A DNA stretch of 37,801 nucleotides from contig PAEL01000122.1 in assembly GCA_002700775.1 (NCBI GenBank), positions 8,425 through 46,225 of the forward strand. Direction: 5' to 3'. The notes below the pieces were generated by a model. It made no database searches and was not told the origin of the DNA. It saw only the letters and a list, made by a program, of their open reading frames with translations. Shown in pieces: positions 17,710-26,673 of this stretch. Every line of letters starts with the position of its first letter. The stretch's first letter is position 1. The position numbers and the translations under genes were made by a program. Origin of the DNA: Gammaproteobacteria bacterium (GTDB lineage: Bacteria > Pseudomonadota > Gammaproteobacteria > Pseudomonadales > Pseudohongiellaceae).

Positions 17710-18969
17710 TTATTTGTGCCTATCCTTTATCCGAAATAGCATCACAGCAGAGAATAAATTACACAGGGCAATGAAAGACAGCGCTCCATAATAGTCTCCC
17801 ACACGATCATAGTAAGTCGCTACCAAGACTGGTCCTAGCGACGACATTCCCAAAACAAATGGCAAGGCCGCTGAGCGAACAGCACCCAGAAACCGTCGTC
17901 CAAAAAATGTTGCCCATATAACTTCTTGTAGAGGCAGCAGTCCGCCCCAACCGACTCCCATCATGATAAAACCAAAATAAATCAGATAATCATTGCCCGT
18001 CCACACACTGAAGACGACAACTAGAATCGACATCCCAGTGAGTGCAGCACCTAAAGAGGCGAGTTTTTTAGGGCTGTATTGATCAATAAGGTAACCCCAT
18101 ATTGGCTTTGACAAAAAAGCTGGCACCGATGCGAGAGAGATCATCGCTGATGCAATAAAACGAGTATAACCCGCGTCGGTCATAAGCGGAATCGACTGCA
18201 ACAACATCACAGTTATCGAAATTTGAAATAACCCAAACGCAATCACTAGAGCGAAGAAGCTAGGGGAGCGTATTGCTTCAGCGCGCGTAAGAGAATTATC
18301 GAGGTCAAAATTTGCAGCTAATGCTTGACCTCCCGCTACTTGAGATTTTGTTTTCCCATCGGGATACAACCCATAATCCTCCGGAGCACGGCGTACGACC
18401 AATGCGGCCGGAAAAGTAATGAGCAGCGTACCCAAACCAAGAATCTGCCAAGCAACCTGCCAGCTATAATTATCGATCAACCATGTTGAAGCGATGGGAA
18501 GAAGCATACCAGAGAGCGAAATGCCCATTGCGGCAATGGAAACTGCTTGCCCCCTTCGCTCAACAAACCATTTCCCTAGTGTCACATTTACTACAAGATT
18601 TCCAACGAGCGCGGCGCCCATCGTTAACATCAATCCATTACCAAAAAGCCATTGCGGTAATGTTTGCACTGAACTCATACTGAATACCGAACCACTTAGA
18701 ACGAAGGAACCAATCAAAATAAAACGGCGCCCCCCATGCTTGTCGATTTGCGCACCGATAGCGAAGCCAGTAAGCGCCAAAACCATCTGCCCAATCGAAC
18801 GCGAAGCTGAGAACTCAGTCCGAGTCCAACCAAACTCTTCCGTCATGGGGATCATAAATGACCCGGCCACATAGTTGGCCATGCCCACTGCGACAAATTG
18901 AGTCAGGAAACCGGCAAGAACTATCCAATACCCGTAATAAAAATTTACTGAAGAAGAGTTTTTAATCAA
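17710..18969 (-). CDS. MFS transporter, monocarboxylate/oxalate-formate-like
   Basis: This 419-residue protein has about 12 predicted membrane helices and the MFS motif-A region after helix 2 (GAQIDKHGGRRFILIG). The opening FYYGYWIVLAGFLTQFVAVGM and the EFGWTRTEFSASRS segment resemble the OFA/MCT-like subgroup that moves monocarboxylates. The start codon is TTG at 18969. AAGG, which overlaps the pdxJ stop, is suitably spaced, and no ATG precedes the first helix. It is nine bases after pdxJ and so in its operon. The substrate is not determinable; a link to vitamin B6 is possible but unsupported beyond position. Confidence 0.85.
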   Translation of the reverse strand: MIKNSSSVNFYYGYWIVLAGFLTQFVAVGMANYVAGSFMIPMTEEFGWTRTEFSASRSIGQMVLALTGFAIGAQIDKHGGRRFILIGSFVLSGSVFSMSSVQTLPQWLFGNGLMLTMGAALVGNLVVNVTLGKWFVERRGQAVSIAAMGISLSGMLLPIASTWLIDNYSWQVAWQILGLGTLLITFPAALVVRRAPEDYGLYPDGKTKSQVAGGQALAANFDLDNSLTRAEAIRSPSFFALVIAFGLFQISITVMLLQSIPLMTDAGYTRFIASAMISLASVPAFLSKPIWGYLIDQYSPKKLASLGAALTGMSILVVVFSVWTGNDYLIYFGFIMMGVGWGGLLPLQEVIWATFFGRRFLGAVRSAALPFVLGMSSLGPVLVATYYDRVGDYYGALSFIALCNLFSAVMLFRIKDRHK

Positions 18970-18978
18970 AAAGAGACC

Positions 18979-19710
18979 TTAACTAGCAGCGCATATTTTG
19001 TGATACCGACTTACGACCTCAGTGACCCCGAGCTGAAGCGACTCAAGAACAAATGCATGACCGATCGAGACCTCTAATATATTGGGTATTGTCAAAAAAT
19101 GAGCGAGGTTTTCAAGGTTCAAATCATGACCTGCATTTAACCCTATTCCCAATTCAGTTGCGGTCTTAGCGGCGAGGAGATACGTTGCGTGGACTTGATT
19201 TTTATGGGGCCCGATAAAATGTTCTGCATAATTCTCCGTGTACAGTTCAATTCGATCGGTCGCGATCTCCGACAAATGCTCGAACATATTTAGATCCGGA
19301 CTCATAAAAATTGAAGACCGGACCCCTGCATTACGAAGCCGATTCAGTGCCGGACGTAAAATATGTCTTTGATTAACGATATCCCATCCATGATCTGAGG
19401 TAAGCTGCTCAGGCGAATCAGGTACTAAAGTACATTGAGCAGGCTTCACTTTTTCAATTAATCCCAAAAATTTTCCGCTAGGGAAACCTTCAATATTAAA
19501 CTCAACGTCAGGAGAATCTGCCAAAAATTCCGCTATACTAAAGACATCGGCTTGTGTCACGTGACGCTCATCGGGACGAGGGTGCACCGTTACTCCTTTC
19601 ACACCTAGCTTAATCAGCATTTCGATAAAGCCCACGAGATTGGGGAAATCTCGCCCCCGAGAATTACGCAGTAATGCTATTTTATTGACGTTAACACTTA
19701 ACATAGTCAT
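18979..19710 (-). CDS. pdxJ: Pyridoxine 5'-phosphate synthase, Bacteroidota-like type
   Basis: This 243-residue TIM-barrel enzyme condenses 3-amino-2-oxopropyl phosphate with deoxyxylulose 5-phosphate to pyridoxine 5'-phosphate. The ATG at 19710 has TAGGT upstream and gives MTMLSVNVNKIALLRNSRG; the frame extends to 19788 but that part overlaps the hydrolase gene. Motifs are TVHPRPDERH (41-50), EFNIEGFPS (70-78), LTSDHGWD (103-110), RIELYTENYA (153-162) and LNAGHDLNLENL (191-202). From memory these match Flavobacteriia PdxJ better than E. coli PdxJ, which reads VNIDHIATLRNARG and VNAGHGLTYHNV. The barrel and catalytic His near HPRPDERH are kept. It follows the hydrolase by eight bases in a four-gene operon. 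Confidence 0.94.
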   Translation of the reverse strand: MTMLSVNVNKIALLRNSRGRDFPNLVGFIEMLIKLGVKGVTVHPRPDERHVTQADVFSIAEFLADSPDVEFNIEGFPSGKFLGLIEKVKPAQCTLVPDSPEQLTSDHGWDIVNQRHILRPALNRLRNAGVRSSIFMSPDLNMFEHLSEIATDRIELYTENYAEHFIGPHKNQVHATYLLAAKTATELGIGLNAGHDLNLENLAHFLTIPNILEVSIGHAFVLESLQLGVTEVVSRYHKICAAS

Positions 19711-19718
19711 GTTTGTAC

Positions 19719-20519
19719 CTAATCCTGAATTTCGAGAAAGTTTTTCACTGCTTTCTGAAATCTTAATGGCTGTTCCGAATGCAACCAATGGCCCGCATCA
19801 GCAATAGTCTCAAATTCTGCGTTGGGGAAATAACTGTGTATTTGCGCATGGTGATCATCAATAACATATCGCGAAAGCTCTCCATTCAAGAAAAGCACCC
19901 TGCCCATGAACTTGGATTTAGCGTCAGGTGCCAACCTTAAACTATCGTAATTTTCTTTAATTGCACGCAAATTCAACCGCCATTTGAAACCTGAATCCGC
20001 CCGCACCAAATTTGTAAGCATGAACTGCCTCGTGCTTTGATCTGATATAAAAGGCACAAGCGCAGAATCGACTTCCTCTCGACTCTTAAATATCGCTAAT
20101 TCGAGACCCCGCATCGCATCAATCATTTCAAGATGACCGCCTGCTCTTGCCGGATAAGTGACCGGCGATATATCAACTACAATCAGTCTGTCTATCATGT
20201 TCGGGCTGTTCAGCGCGAGCTGCATAGCAACTTTCCCTCCCATAGAGTGACCGATCATGCAACAGCGATCGATAGCTAAAAAATCTAACAACTCGTGAAT
20301 ATCAGTTGCCATAGCTTCATAATCTTGTGCATCATAATGTGGTGATGCACCGTGGTTACGCAAATCAACACCAATCACACGGAAAAAACTGGAGAAAAAA
20401 TTACTGTGCATGCCCCAATTGCTGTGACTGCCAAACAACCCATGCAATATCAGTAACGGAGCGCCTGCCGTTGAGTATTCTCTATAATTTAAGATCTCCA
20501 TGCGATCTTTTTGCCTCAT
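19719..20519 (-). CDS. Alpha/beta-hydrolase, YbfF-like esterase
   Basis: This protein of up to 266 residues has the alpha/beta-hydrolase fold: oxyanion-loop motif LLILHGLFGSHSNWG (22-36), DLRNHGAS (52-59), nucleophile elbow GHSMGG with Ser92, and a late catalytic His in DAGHWLHSEQP. DLRNHG and GHSMGGKVAM are typical of the YbfF/ABHD11-like acyl esterases. The ATG at 20519 overlaps the bcp stop as ATGA, suggesting coupled translation; a second ATG six codons in (20501) would start the fold more tightly. No signal peptide, so cytoplasmic. It lies between bcp and pdxJ. The natural substrate is unknown. Confidence 0.88.
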   Translation of the reverse strand: MRQKDRMEILNYREYSTAGAPLLILHGLFGSHSNWGMHSNFFSSFFRVIGVDLRNHGASPHYDAQDYEAMATDIHELLDFLAIDRCCMIGHSMGGKVAMQLALNSPNMIDRLIVVDISPVTYPARAGGHLEMIDAMRGLELAIFKSREEVDSALVPFISDQSTRQFMLTNLVRADSGFKWRLNLRAIKENYDSLRLAPDAKSKFMGRVLFLNGELSRYVIDDHHAQIHSYFPNAEFETIADAGHWLHSEQPLRFQKAVKNFLEIQD

Positions 20520-20995
20520 GTCAAAACACGCTTTTTTAGCAAATTAAGAACATCATCGTGATGACTTTTGGTTTTCACCTTACTAATAATATCTTCAATA
20601 TGCCCTTTTTCGTCTATCAGAAAAGTAGTTCGCAAAACCCCCATGAATTCCTTCCCCATAAATTTCTTTAGAGCCCAAACACCGTATTTCTCGGCTATTT
20701 TATGATCTTCATCGTAGAGAAGCGGGAAATTAAGATTATACTTTTCCTGAAACTTGTTTAACTTATTTACCGGATCTGGACTTAATCCTAGCGCTACCGC
20801 GTTAAATTCTTTTAATTTTGTTTTTATGTCGCGTAATCCGCATGCCTGGACGGTGCAACCTGGAGTCATGGCTTTCGGATAAAAATAAAGAATGACACTG
20901 CTCACTCCCCGAAAATCTTTAAGATTGACAAGGTCCCCGTCTTGATTCAAAAGATTAAATTGCGGAGCTAAACTACCGATCTTAACCAAACCCAT
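20516..20995 (-). CDS. bcp: Thioredoxin-dependent peroxiredoxin, BCP/PrxQ type
   Basis: This 159-residue thiol peroxidase has Cys47 in the motif TPGCTVQACGLRD and a resolving Cys52 five residues later, the pattern of the two-Cys BCP/PrxQ class. FYPKAMTPGCT departs slightly from the usual FYPKDNTPGCT. LYDEDHKIAEKYGVW and RTTFLIDEKGHI are further family segments. It reduces hydrogen and organic peroxides using thioredoxin in the cytoplasm. GGGAGG precedes the ATG. It heads the operon bcp - hydrolase - pdxJ - MFS and is divergent from cobB, whose candidate promoter lies in the shared 155-bp gap. Confidence 0.94.
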   Translation of the reverse strand: MGLVKIGSLAPQFNLLNQDGDLVNLKDFRGVSSVILYFYPKAMTPGCTVQACGLRDIKTKLKEFNAVALGLSPDPVNKLNKFQEKYNLNFPLLYDEDHKIAEKYGVWALKKFMGKEFMGVLRTTFLIDEKGHIEDIISKVKTKSHHDDVLNLLKKRVLT

Positions 20996-21038
20996 TATTG
21001 TCCTCCCAGAAATTTTTCAATATCAGTCTTCCAAAGAG

Positions 21039-21068
21039 ATGACCTTTGGATCCTATTCACATTATACT
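21039..21068 (+). promoter_or_regulatory. Candidate sigma-70 promoter for cobB
   Basis: ATGACC (21039-21044, four of six consensus -35 bases) and TATACT (21063-21068, five of six -10 bases) are separated by 18 bases. They point towards cobB, whose ATG is at 21151, leaving a leader of about 75 bases. This is a by-eye match only; no start site is known. Confidence 0.35.
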
Positions 21069-21150
21069 CTCTGCCATCAATTTAACTAGCTAGCACTTCT
21101 GGCAGAAAGACGAATACGAACACAGGTCCCAAAACGCTCTAATCAACAAT

Positions 21151-21906
21151 ATGCAAGAATTTCTTTCAAGGCTTCAACGACCACTTCAATCTATAGTCGT
21201 TCTTACCGGCGCAGGAGTGTCGGCTGAATCTGGAATACCGACGTTTCGAGCGAGCGATGGCTTGTGGGAAAATCATTCGATCGAAGATGTGGCAACTCCA
21301 GGAGGCTTCAAACAGGACCCAAATTTAGTTCATGAATTTTATAACCAAAGGCGAGAGGCGCTCTTGTCGCATGGAATAGGCCCGAACCAAGCTCATTCAG
21401 CGCTGGCAAGATTTCAAAGTATTTTTGAGGATCAATATCCTGGTAATTTTACATTAGTTACCCAGAATGTTGATAATCTTCATGAGCGAGCCGGAAGTCT
21501 TAACGTATTACATATGCACGGCGAACTTTTGAAATCCCGCTGCTATCAAACCGGGTCAATATTCAACCAGCAAAAGCCACTCAATGTAGACAGCGTCTGT
21601 CGGTGTTGCCGCAGTTTGGGCAATTTAAGACCTCACATAGTTTGGTTTGGCGAGCTTCCTCTCGAAATTCCTAAAATTGAAAACAGTCTTACTACTTGCG
21701 ACCTCTTTATTGCTATCGGTACCTCCGGGTTGGTTTATCCAGCCGCAGGATTCTATGAGCAAGCCAAAAAATGTGGCGCACACACGGTTGAGATTAACCT
21801 GGCCACGACAACATCAAATTTTGATACCCAACTCTCGGGCTATGCCTCAGATCTAGTTCCGAGATTTTTTTCCCAGCTGGCTTCTTTCCTCGGACTTGCG
21901 ACTTAA
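21151..21906 (+). CDS. cobB: Sirtuin NAD-dependent lysine deacylase (CobB, class III)
   Basis: This 251-residue enzyme removes acetyl or succinyl groups from lysines using NAD+. NAD motifs are GAGVSAESGIPTFR (20-33) and TQNVDNLHERAG (104-115); the catalytic His is 123 in HMHGE. Tyr64 and Arg67 in FYNQRR correspond to the pair that favours succinyl and malonyl groups in SIRT5 and E. coli CobB. Zinc-site Cys are 131, 150 and 152/153 (SRC ... VCRCC), the same reduced first pair that I recall in E. coli (VRC ... KCHCC). LRPHIVWFGELP and GTSGLVYPAAGF follow closely. Cytoplasmic. The gene converges with the SSP411-like gene. Confidence 0.95.
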   Translation: MQEFLSRLQRPLQSIVVLTGAGVSAESGIPTFRASDGLWENHSIEDVATPGGFKQDPNLVHEFYNQRREALLSHGIGPNQAHSALARFQSIFEDQYPGNFTLVTQNVDNLHERAGSLNVLHMHGELLKSRCYQTGSIFNQQKPLNVDSVCRCCRSLGNLRPHIVWFGELPLEIPKIENSLTTCDLFIAIGTSGLVYPAAGFYEQAKKCGAHTVEINLATTTSNFDTQLSGYASDLVPRFFSQLASFLGLAT

Positions 21907-21921
21907 AAGAGAGCCTGCTCA

Positions 21922-21964
21922 AATGCCAAATTTTTAGATTAGAAAATTCAAACGATTTGGCATT
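21922..21964. repeat. Perfect 10-bp inverted repeat at the convergent cobB/SSP411 gene ends
   Basis: AATGCCAAAT (21922-21931) and ATTTGGCATT (21955-21964) are exact inverted copies with a 23-base loop. The right arm lies inside the last codons of the SSP411-like gene and the left arm just beyond its stop. No T-run follows either arm, so this is at most an imperfect bidirectional terminator. Confidence 0.4.
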
Positions 21965-24261
21965 AGACACTCACGTTCATTACACAGCTGAAACCCCACC
22001 GAGAGCTCTCCAAACATAAAGGATTGATCCTCTGCAGGAACAACTTTTTTTAAGAACAGTTCGGCAATAAAACTTCGATCATAAACGCGACATGACAGAT
22101 CCGAGCCGAGCGACGATATGATGTTGTGACTAGATGGATAGTCGATTCGATCTATTGTCCAGCCAGATTTTCCCAGCAATTCAATGCTGAGAGGCAAGGC
22201 GGCGGTCTCGGGATCTCCAGGTACAGCTATGTGCCAACCACTCTCAAGCATTATTCGAATTTCAACCTCTCGCCCGTCAATAGCGTCTCTGCCACTCACC
22301 GATATCTTACACCGGCCACCATCTGTATGCTGAATAGACTCGGAACCCGCATCTTTTAACGCTCGCACGGCCCTAAATAAAGTTGGATGAGATAAAGGCT
22401 CTTGCTCAACTTGACTTGAGTAAAAAGAAGACGCTGACTCAGCATAATATCGTGCATCAAAAGAAACCTCTATTTGAAATCGACGTGCAGCCAGTTTCTG
22501 TAAAGCAAAAACAATTGTGCCGACGGCAGAAATGGTAGCGCTATCCGCTGCACTTTTTGAACGACTTAAACTCGGACCCCCTCGAATCAACGGGCCGACA
22601 AAAAACCCTCCGAAATCATCATCCCAGAAGTCCTGGACTGCAATTCTCAGAACAGTTTCCGCTCGCTCTAAAGATACGACATTGCCTAATACATCAAATT
22701 CAGTAATCAAAGCGTTTGCAAATTGGGCATAATCATCAAGCTGTGCAGGGATGGATACAGAGCCGTTCATAGAAATACGGTAAAGCCGTTGATTTTTATC
22801 TAAGTTTTCGCTCCAAATACGATCGAGAGCTTTTCTTCCTGATACAGTCCAGTCGGAACGGTTCAGCTCAAACCCTGCTTTCAAAAACGTATCAGCCATA
22901 GCAGCGACCCAGCTGACAATTAACTTCTTATCGCAAAGGGGAGGGACTCGCTTTTCGCGAATCGAATACAGTTTATGGCGAACATCGTCAACTCGATTGA
23001 AAAAATCTCTCCCATCCGATTCTCTCTCTAACAACTCTATCGGACGGTGGAGAGACAAAATATTAGCTCCTTCAAAATTACCTGCATTAGAAGGAGCAAA
23101 TAGATTGAGCACCAGCTTAAACTCATCACTACTTAGACTGCTCTCTAGCTCACTTTCCGACCAAACAAAAAAGCGACCCTCCACTCCCTCGCTGTCTGCG
23201 TCTGTTGCGGAATAAAATCCACCCTCCGGGGCTTCCATCTCCTTTTGGACATAATCCAACGTCTGCTGCAAAACACGTTCGAAGAAGATCCGACGATTAA
23301 GGCGAAAGGCTTCGAGAAAGACCAGCCCAAGTTGAGATTGATTGTAAAGCATTTTTTCAAAGTGAGGCACGAGCCAATTCTCATCGACACTGTATCTGCA
23401 GAAGCCTCCACCAATCTGATCATAAATACCCCCTCGCGCCATTCCCTCGAGTGCTCGATCAACAAAAGCCATTGCTTCTAAATCATGAGACCGTCGGGCC
23501 TGATCAAGTAAGAGTAGAAGGAGTGGCTCCTGAGGAAACTTAGGCGCCCCCATCAAGCCGCCATTGGAACGATCCTCCCTTGAATACAATGATTGGACTG
23601 TCGCAGTAATCAATCCATCTAATTTTTTAACTAAATTCTGGAAGTGAGTGATTTCGCCGCGGGTCTGCAGAACCTTATCGATTGAGACTTGATGCTCTGC
23701 CGCGATTCTCTCCAATTCCGCTTTATTATCAACCCATGCGTTTGATATCTTCCTAACTAAATTTATGAATTCTTGAGTTGAAAAGTAAGTCGCCCCAAAA
23801 AATGGCTTCCCATCAGGGCACAAAAAATTGGACATGGGCCAACCACCCTGGCCGGAAATAAGTTGGACACCAGTCATATATATCTCGTCCACATCGGGAT
23901 ACTGCTCACGATCTAACTTAATACTTATAAAATGCTGATTCAGTAATCGGCCAACTTCAATGTTATCGAAACTTTCGACCTCCATGACGTGACACCAATG
24001 GCACGTTGAGTAACCAATCGAGAGGAAGATTGCTTTTTGTTGCGCCACAGCCTCCCTAAAAGCTTCGTCGCCCCACGGGTACCAATTCACCGGATTATGA
24101 GCATGTTGTAACAAATAAGGGGAGTCTTGCTCTATTAGCCGATTTACAAACACACCATAACCGTCAGGCCGAAGATGCTCGGTTCTTTTCTCGTAACTCC
24201 CATGCTTACGAATTTCTTCGTTACGCAGCCGCTTCTCTAATTCACTAATACTTGTTGTCAC
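21934..24261 (-). CDS. SSP411/YyaL-type thioredoxin-domain protein with C-terminal DsbD-like domain
   Basis: This 775-residue protein starts with the SSP411 (DUF255) thioredoxin-like domain: [18 protein letters not shown], then [11 protein letters not shown] with the CHWC pair at 87-90. An alpha/alpha-toroid of glycosidase type follows to about residue 600 ([31 protein letters not shown] in pieces). SSP411 proteins are usually around 670-700 residues; here an extra segment from about 651 to 775 resembles the DsbD N-terminal/corrector domain (SGWHI, PGDP, then CNEREC with Cys760 and Cys765). No signal peptide is visible, so the protein appears cytoplasmic. GTG at 24261 is chosen over TTG at 24264 because GGAG is better spaced. 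The role of the family in bacteria is not established. Confidence 0.88.
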   Translation of the reverse strand: MTTSISELEKRLRNEEIRKHGSYEKRTEHLRPDGYGVFVNRLIEQDSPYLLQHAHNPVNWYPWGDEAFREAVAQQKAIFLSIGYSTCHWCHVMEVESFDNIEVGRLLNQHFISIKLDREQYPDVDEIYMTGVQLISGQGGWPMSNFLCPDGKPFFGATYFSTQEFINLVRKISNAWVDNKAELERIAAEHQVSIDKVLQTRGEITHFQNLVKKLDGLITATVQSLYSREDRSNGGLMGAPKFPQEPLLLLLLDQARRSHDLEAMAFVDRALEGMARGGIYDQIGGGFCRYSVDENWLVPHFEKMLYNQSQLGLVFLEAFRLNRRIFFERVLQQTLDYVQKEMEAPEGGFYSATDADSEGVEGRFFVWSESELESSLSSDEFKLVLNLFAPSNAGNFEGANILSLHRPIELLERESDGRDFFNRVDDVRHKLYSIREKRVPPLCDKKLIVSWVAAMADTFLKAGFELNRSDWTVSGRKALDRIWSENLDKNQRLYRISMNGSVSIPAQLDDYAQFANALITEFDVLGNVVSLERAETVLRIAVQDFWDDDFGGFFVGPLIRGGPSLSRSKSAADSATISAVGTIVFALQKLAARRFQIEVSFDARYYAESASSFYSSQVEQEPLSHPTLFRAVRALKDAGSESIQHTDGGRCKISVSGRDAIDGREVEIRIMLESGWHIAVPGDPETAALPLSIELLGKSGWTIDRIDYPSSHNIISSLGSDLSCRVYDRSFIAELFLKKVVPAEDQSFMFGELSVGFQLCNERECLMPNRLNFLI

Positions 24262-24415
24262 CAAGACTCCGGCGATTTGTATAAATGAGCACCTATATCG
24301 CCACTGTAACAGAGTTCTTTAAATCCCGTACAATTCATAGTTAAACATCTTCTTTTACAAGGCTTAAAAATAGGTTAGGCTCATCGTATATCGTGAAATA
24401 GGAAGGATTACAGCT

Positions 24416-25246
24416 ATGGAGTTTCCGAAATCGATCTACATTTTAGCAAAATTTTTAGTTTGTTTTTCACTTACGAGCTTTTCTTTGGCTGATCATCATC
24501 AACCTCTTTCGCTTACACAACTAGTCCAAGATGTTCACAGGAGTGCTGAAAATATTTCGAGGAACAAATTTCGACACCCTGTTGAAACGTTGGAGTTTTT
24601 TGGACTAAAACCAAACATGACTGTTATCGAGATTCTTCCGTCCTCAGGATGGTACACGGAGGTCATTGCGCCTTTTTTGCGGGATGAAGGTAAATACTAT
24701 GCTGCGCATTTTTCACCTAATGCGCAGCTTGCGTATATGCCACGAAGACTCCGAGAGTTTGAGGAAAAAATAACGTCGGACCCGAATTTATACGGCAAAA
24801 TTACCGTTCGTCACCTCAACCCTCCGCACGAAGTAATCATTGCGCCTCCCGAAAGCGCCGACATGGCTTTAACCTTCCGAAACGTTCACAACTGGATTAT
24901 GGCCGACCAACAACACGAATTTTTTGATTCCTTTTTTTCAGCTCTTAAACCGGGAGGAATCTTGGGTATAGTTGAGCATCGCGCGCTACCTGATGCGACC
25001 ATGGAAGCAATGCGCACCACGGGTTATGTCACTGAAGCATACGTAACAGAGCTAGCGGTCGCCGCAGGCTTTGAGTTTTTAGAAAGCACACAAATAAACT
25101 CTAACCCAAAAGATTCGACTTTACATCCTGAGGGAGTGTGGACCTTGCCTCCAAATTTTCGTGCTGGCGATATAGAGCGTGAAAAATATGCGGCTGTCGG
25201 AGAAAGTGACCGGATGACGCTAAAATTTCGAAAGCCTCTTGACTGA
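24416..25246 (+). CDS. Exported class I methyltransferase-like protein (COG4798-like)
   Basis: This 276-residue protein has a clear signal peptide (residues 1-25, ending FSLADHH) and then a Rossmann-type methyltransferase fold. Motif I is degenerate: MTVIEILPSSGWYTEVIAPFL (68-88) replaces the usual E/DxGxGxG. Later segments DMALTFRNVHNW and LKPGGILGIVEHRA match motifs IV and V. This matches predicted methyltransferases of the COG4798 group, many of which carry signal peptides. SAM is not known in the periplasm, so the activity is doubtful. A strong AGGAAGGA lies before the ATG. The gene is divergent from the SSP411-like gene. Another role for the fold is possible. Confidence 0.8.
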   Translation: MEFPKSIYILAKFLVCFSLTSFSLADHHQPLSLTQLVQDVHRSAENISRNKFRHPVETLEFFGLKPNMTVIEILPSSGWYTEVIAPFLRDEGKYYAAHFSPNAQLAYMPRRLREFEEKITSDPNLYGKITVRHLNPPHEVIIAPPESADMALTFRNVHNWIMADQQHEFFDSFFSALKPGGILGIVEHRALPDATMEAMRTTGYVTEAYVTELAVAAGFEFLESTQINSNPKDSTLHPEGVWTLPPNFRAGDIEREKYAAVGESDRMTLKFRKPLD

Positions 25247-25377
25247 AGACTGAGGGAAGCACCAAGCAATCTTTACTTAAGAGAAAGCTACTGAAATCTG
25301 ATACATGCGCTCCCGAAGATCCGAATTCTGTCAAAACATCGCTTGTACATTTAACTGATGAGGAAAGAATTTAAACT

Positions 25378-25995
25378 ATGATTTCGAAAGTTGAATTTCA
25401 TTTTGACTTTGGAAGCCCAAATGCTTACCTCTGTCATCGAGTACTCCCTGATATCTCATCGCGAACACAGACAGAGATCAGATATGTTCCGATTTTGCTT
25501 GGCGGAATATTTAAAGCGACCAACAATCGGTCTCCAATGGAGCAGTACGCTAACGTTAGAAATAAAAAAGAGTACCTCGCAGAGGAGACTCAAAGATTTC
25601 TTTTACGACATAACATCACTGATTTTAAACGAAACCCCCATTTCCCAGTAAATACGCTTATGGCAATGCGAGGAGCCGTTTTTGCGATGAAAAATTCTTG
25701 GGCTCAAACTTATACGGACATTATGTATCAGGCGATGTGGGAAGAAGAACGCAACATTGCGAACTTAGAGACATTTCGGTCAATACTCGAGAATGCCGAC
25801 CTTCCCGCTCTGGAAATTATAGAGGCATGCAATGATCCCGAAATAAAAAAAAGTCTTATCGAAAGCTCGATGAATTCAGTCGAACGCGGAAACTTTGGCT
25901 CGCCCACTTTTTTTGCGGGTAATGCAATGTTTTTCGGAAAAGATAGCCTTGAGGATTTTGAAAGACAACTTATCTCACAAGCGACTGCAGTCTAA
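25378..25995 (+). CDS. HCCA-isomerase/GST-kappa-like DsbA-family protein
   Basis: This 205-residue cytoplasmic protein belongs to the DsbA-fold group that includes 2-hydroxychromene-2-carboxylate isomerase (NahD) and kappa-class glutathione transferases. The start EFHFDFGSPNAYL puts Ser13 at the catalytic position that replaces the CxxC Cys. IRYVPILLGGIFKATNN follows, and the late NFGSPTFF carries the expected cis-proline. NahD isomerises hydroxychromene carboxylate in naphthalene degradation using glutathione. No other naphthalene genes are near, so the substrate is unknown. GAGGAAAG precedes the ATG. It converges with the exported unknown gene. Confidence 0.87.
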   Translation: MISKVEFHFDFGSPNAYLCHRVLPDISSRTQTEIRYVPILLGGIFKATNNRSPMEQYANVRNKKEYLAEETQRFLLRHNITDFKRNPHFPVNTLMAMRGAVFAMKNSWAQTYTDIMYQAMWEEERNIANLETFRSILENADLPALEIIEACNDPEIKKSLIESSMNSVERGNFGSPTFFAGNAMFFGKDSLEDFERQLISQATAV

Positions 25996-26030
25996 ACCGA
26001 ACAAAAAAGCCCAACCCTCTTCCACGGCTG

Positions 26031-26654
26031 TTATCTCCGTTGGTAAACTCTCGTAAGTTCTATCGGAGCATTAAAGTTGTCAGGCTCAATCCGCATTATC
26101 ACGCGCAGAAGACTGCCATTGTTCTCCAACGCGTAACTCTCGAGAGTAAAACCACCATCTCTTGGTCGCGCTTCAACGATTAATTTGGTCAAGCCATCGT
26201 CATTTTCCCAATTAGCAAATGAAAAATCATTTAAACCATCTGAATAATAACTAGCAGCACCAGAGCTGCGGCGTCGACCATCTGTGTGCATTACCCGCAC
26301 GAAACCATTATCGTAATAAAATCTGAGCTCTGCAGGGTCGCTGACTTCGATTCTCAAGAAATCATCATACGAGATGTGATCATAAAGTTCCTGCTCGGGT
26401 GGCCCTCCCCTATAAAAATCCTCCGGCCTGCGCCTAAAGAATCGCCGAGCAACTTTACCACCTCCAGCCTTTATGGCCGCCTCGACACGATCATCTGTAC
26501 TGTCGCTCAAGCTGTCATCAATAATCCACTCACCAATGAAGTCAGAAGTGGCCGAGAGAGCTTGATTGCTTATAGCCAAAAAACCTACGAGAAAAAGTAA
26601 TTTTATAAGTCGAAGTGTTGTGACTAATTCGAAAGAGACAGGCTTTTTTATCAT
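26031..26654 (-). CDS. Exported protein of unknown function
   Basis: This 207-residue protein was not assigned to a family. It has a signal peptide-like segment (LRLIKLLFLVGFLAISNQALSA) and begins its mature part with FIGEWIIDDSLSDSTDDRVEAA, then a Gly/Arg-rich stretch (GGGKVARRFFRRRPEDFYRGG). The rest alternates charged and hydrophobic residues as in an all-beta domain, finishing IELTRVYQRR. The opening GEWxxD and ending ELTRVYxR recall lipocalin-like bacterial proteins that test a starting mass against a mature barrel. The ATG at 26654 lies 19 bp after the dehalogenase stop, but a start at 26687 inside that gene is possible; neither has a strong ribosome site. Probably co-transcribed with the dehalogenase. 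Confidence 0.65.
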   Translation of the reverse strand: MIKKPVSFELVTTLRLIKLLFLVGFLAISNQALSATSDFIGEWIIDDSLSDSTDDRVEAAIKAGGGKVARRFFRRRPEDFYRGGPPEQELYDHISYDDFLRIEVSDPAELRFYYDNGFVRVMHTDGRRRSSGAASYYSDGLNDFSFANWENDDGLTKLIVEARPRDGGFTLESYALENNGSLLRVIMRIEPDNFNAPIELTRVYQRR

Positions 26655-26673
26655 TTGTAATTTGACTAATACC

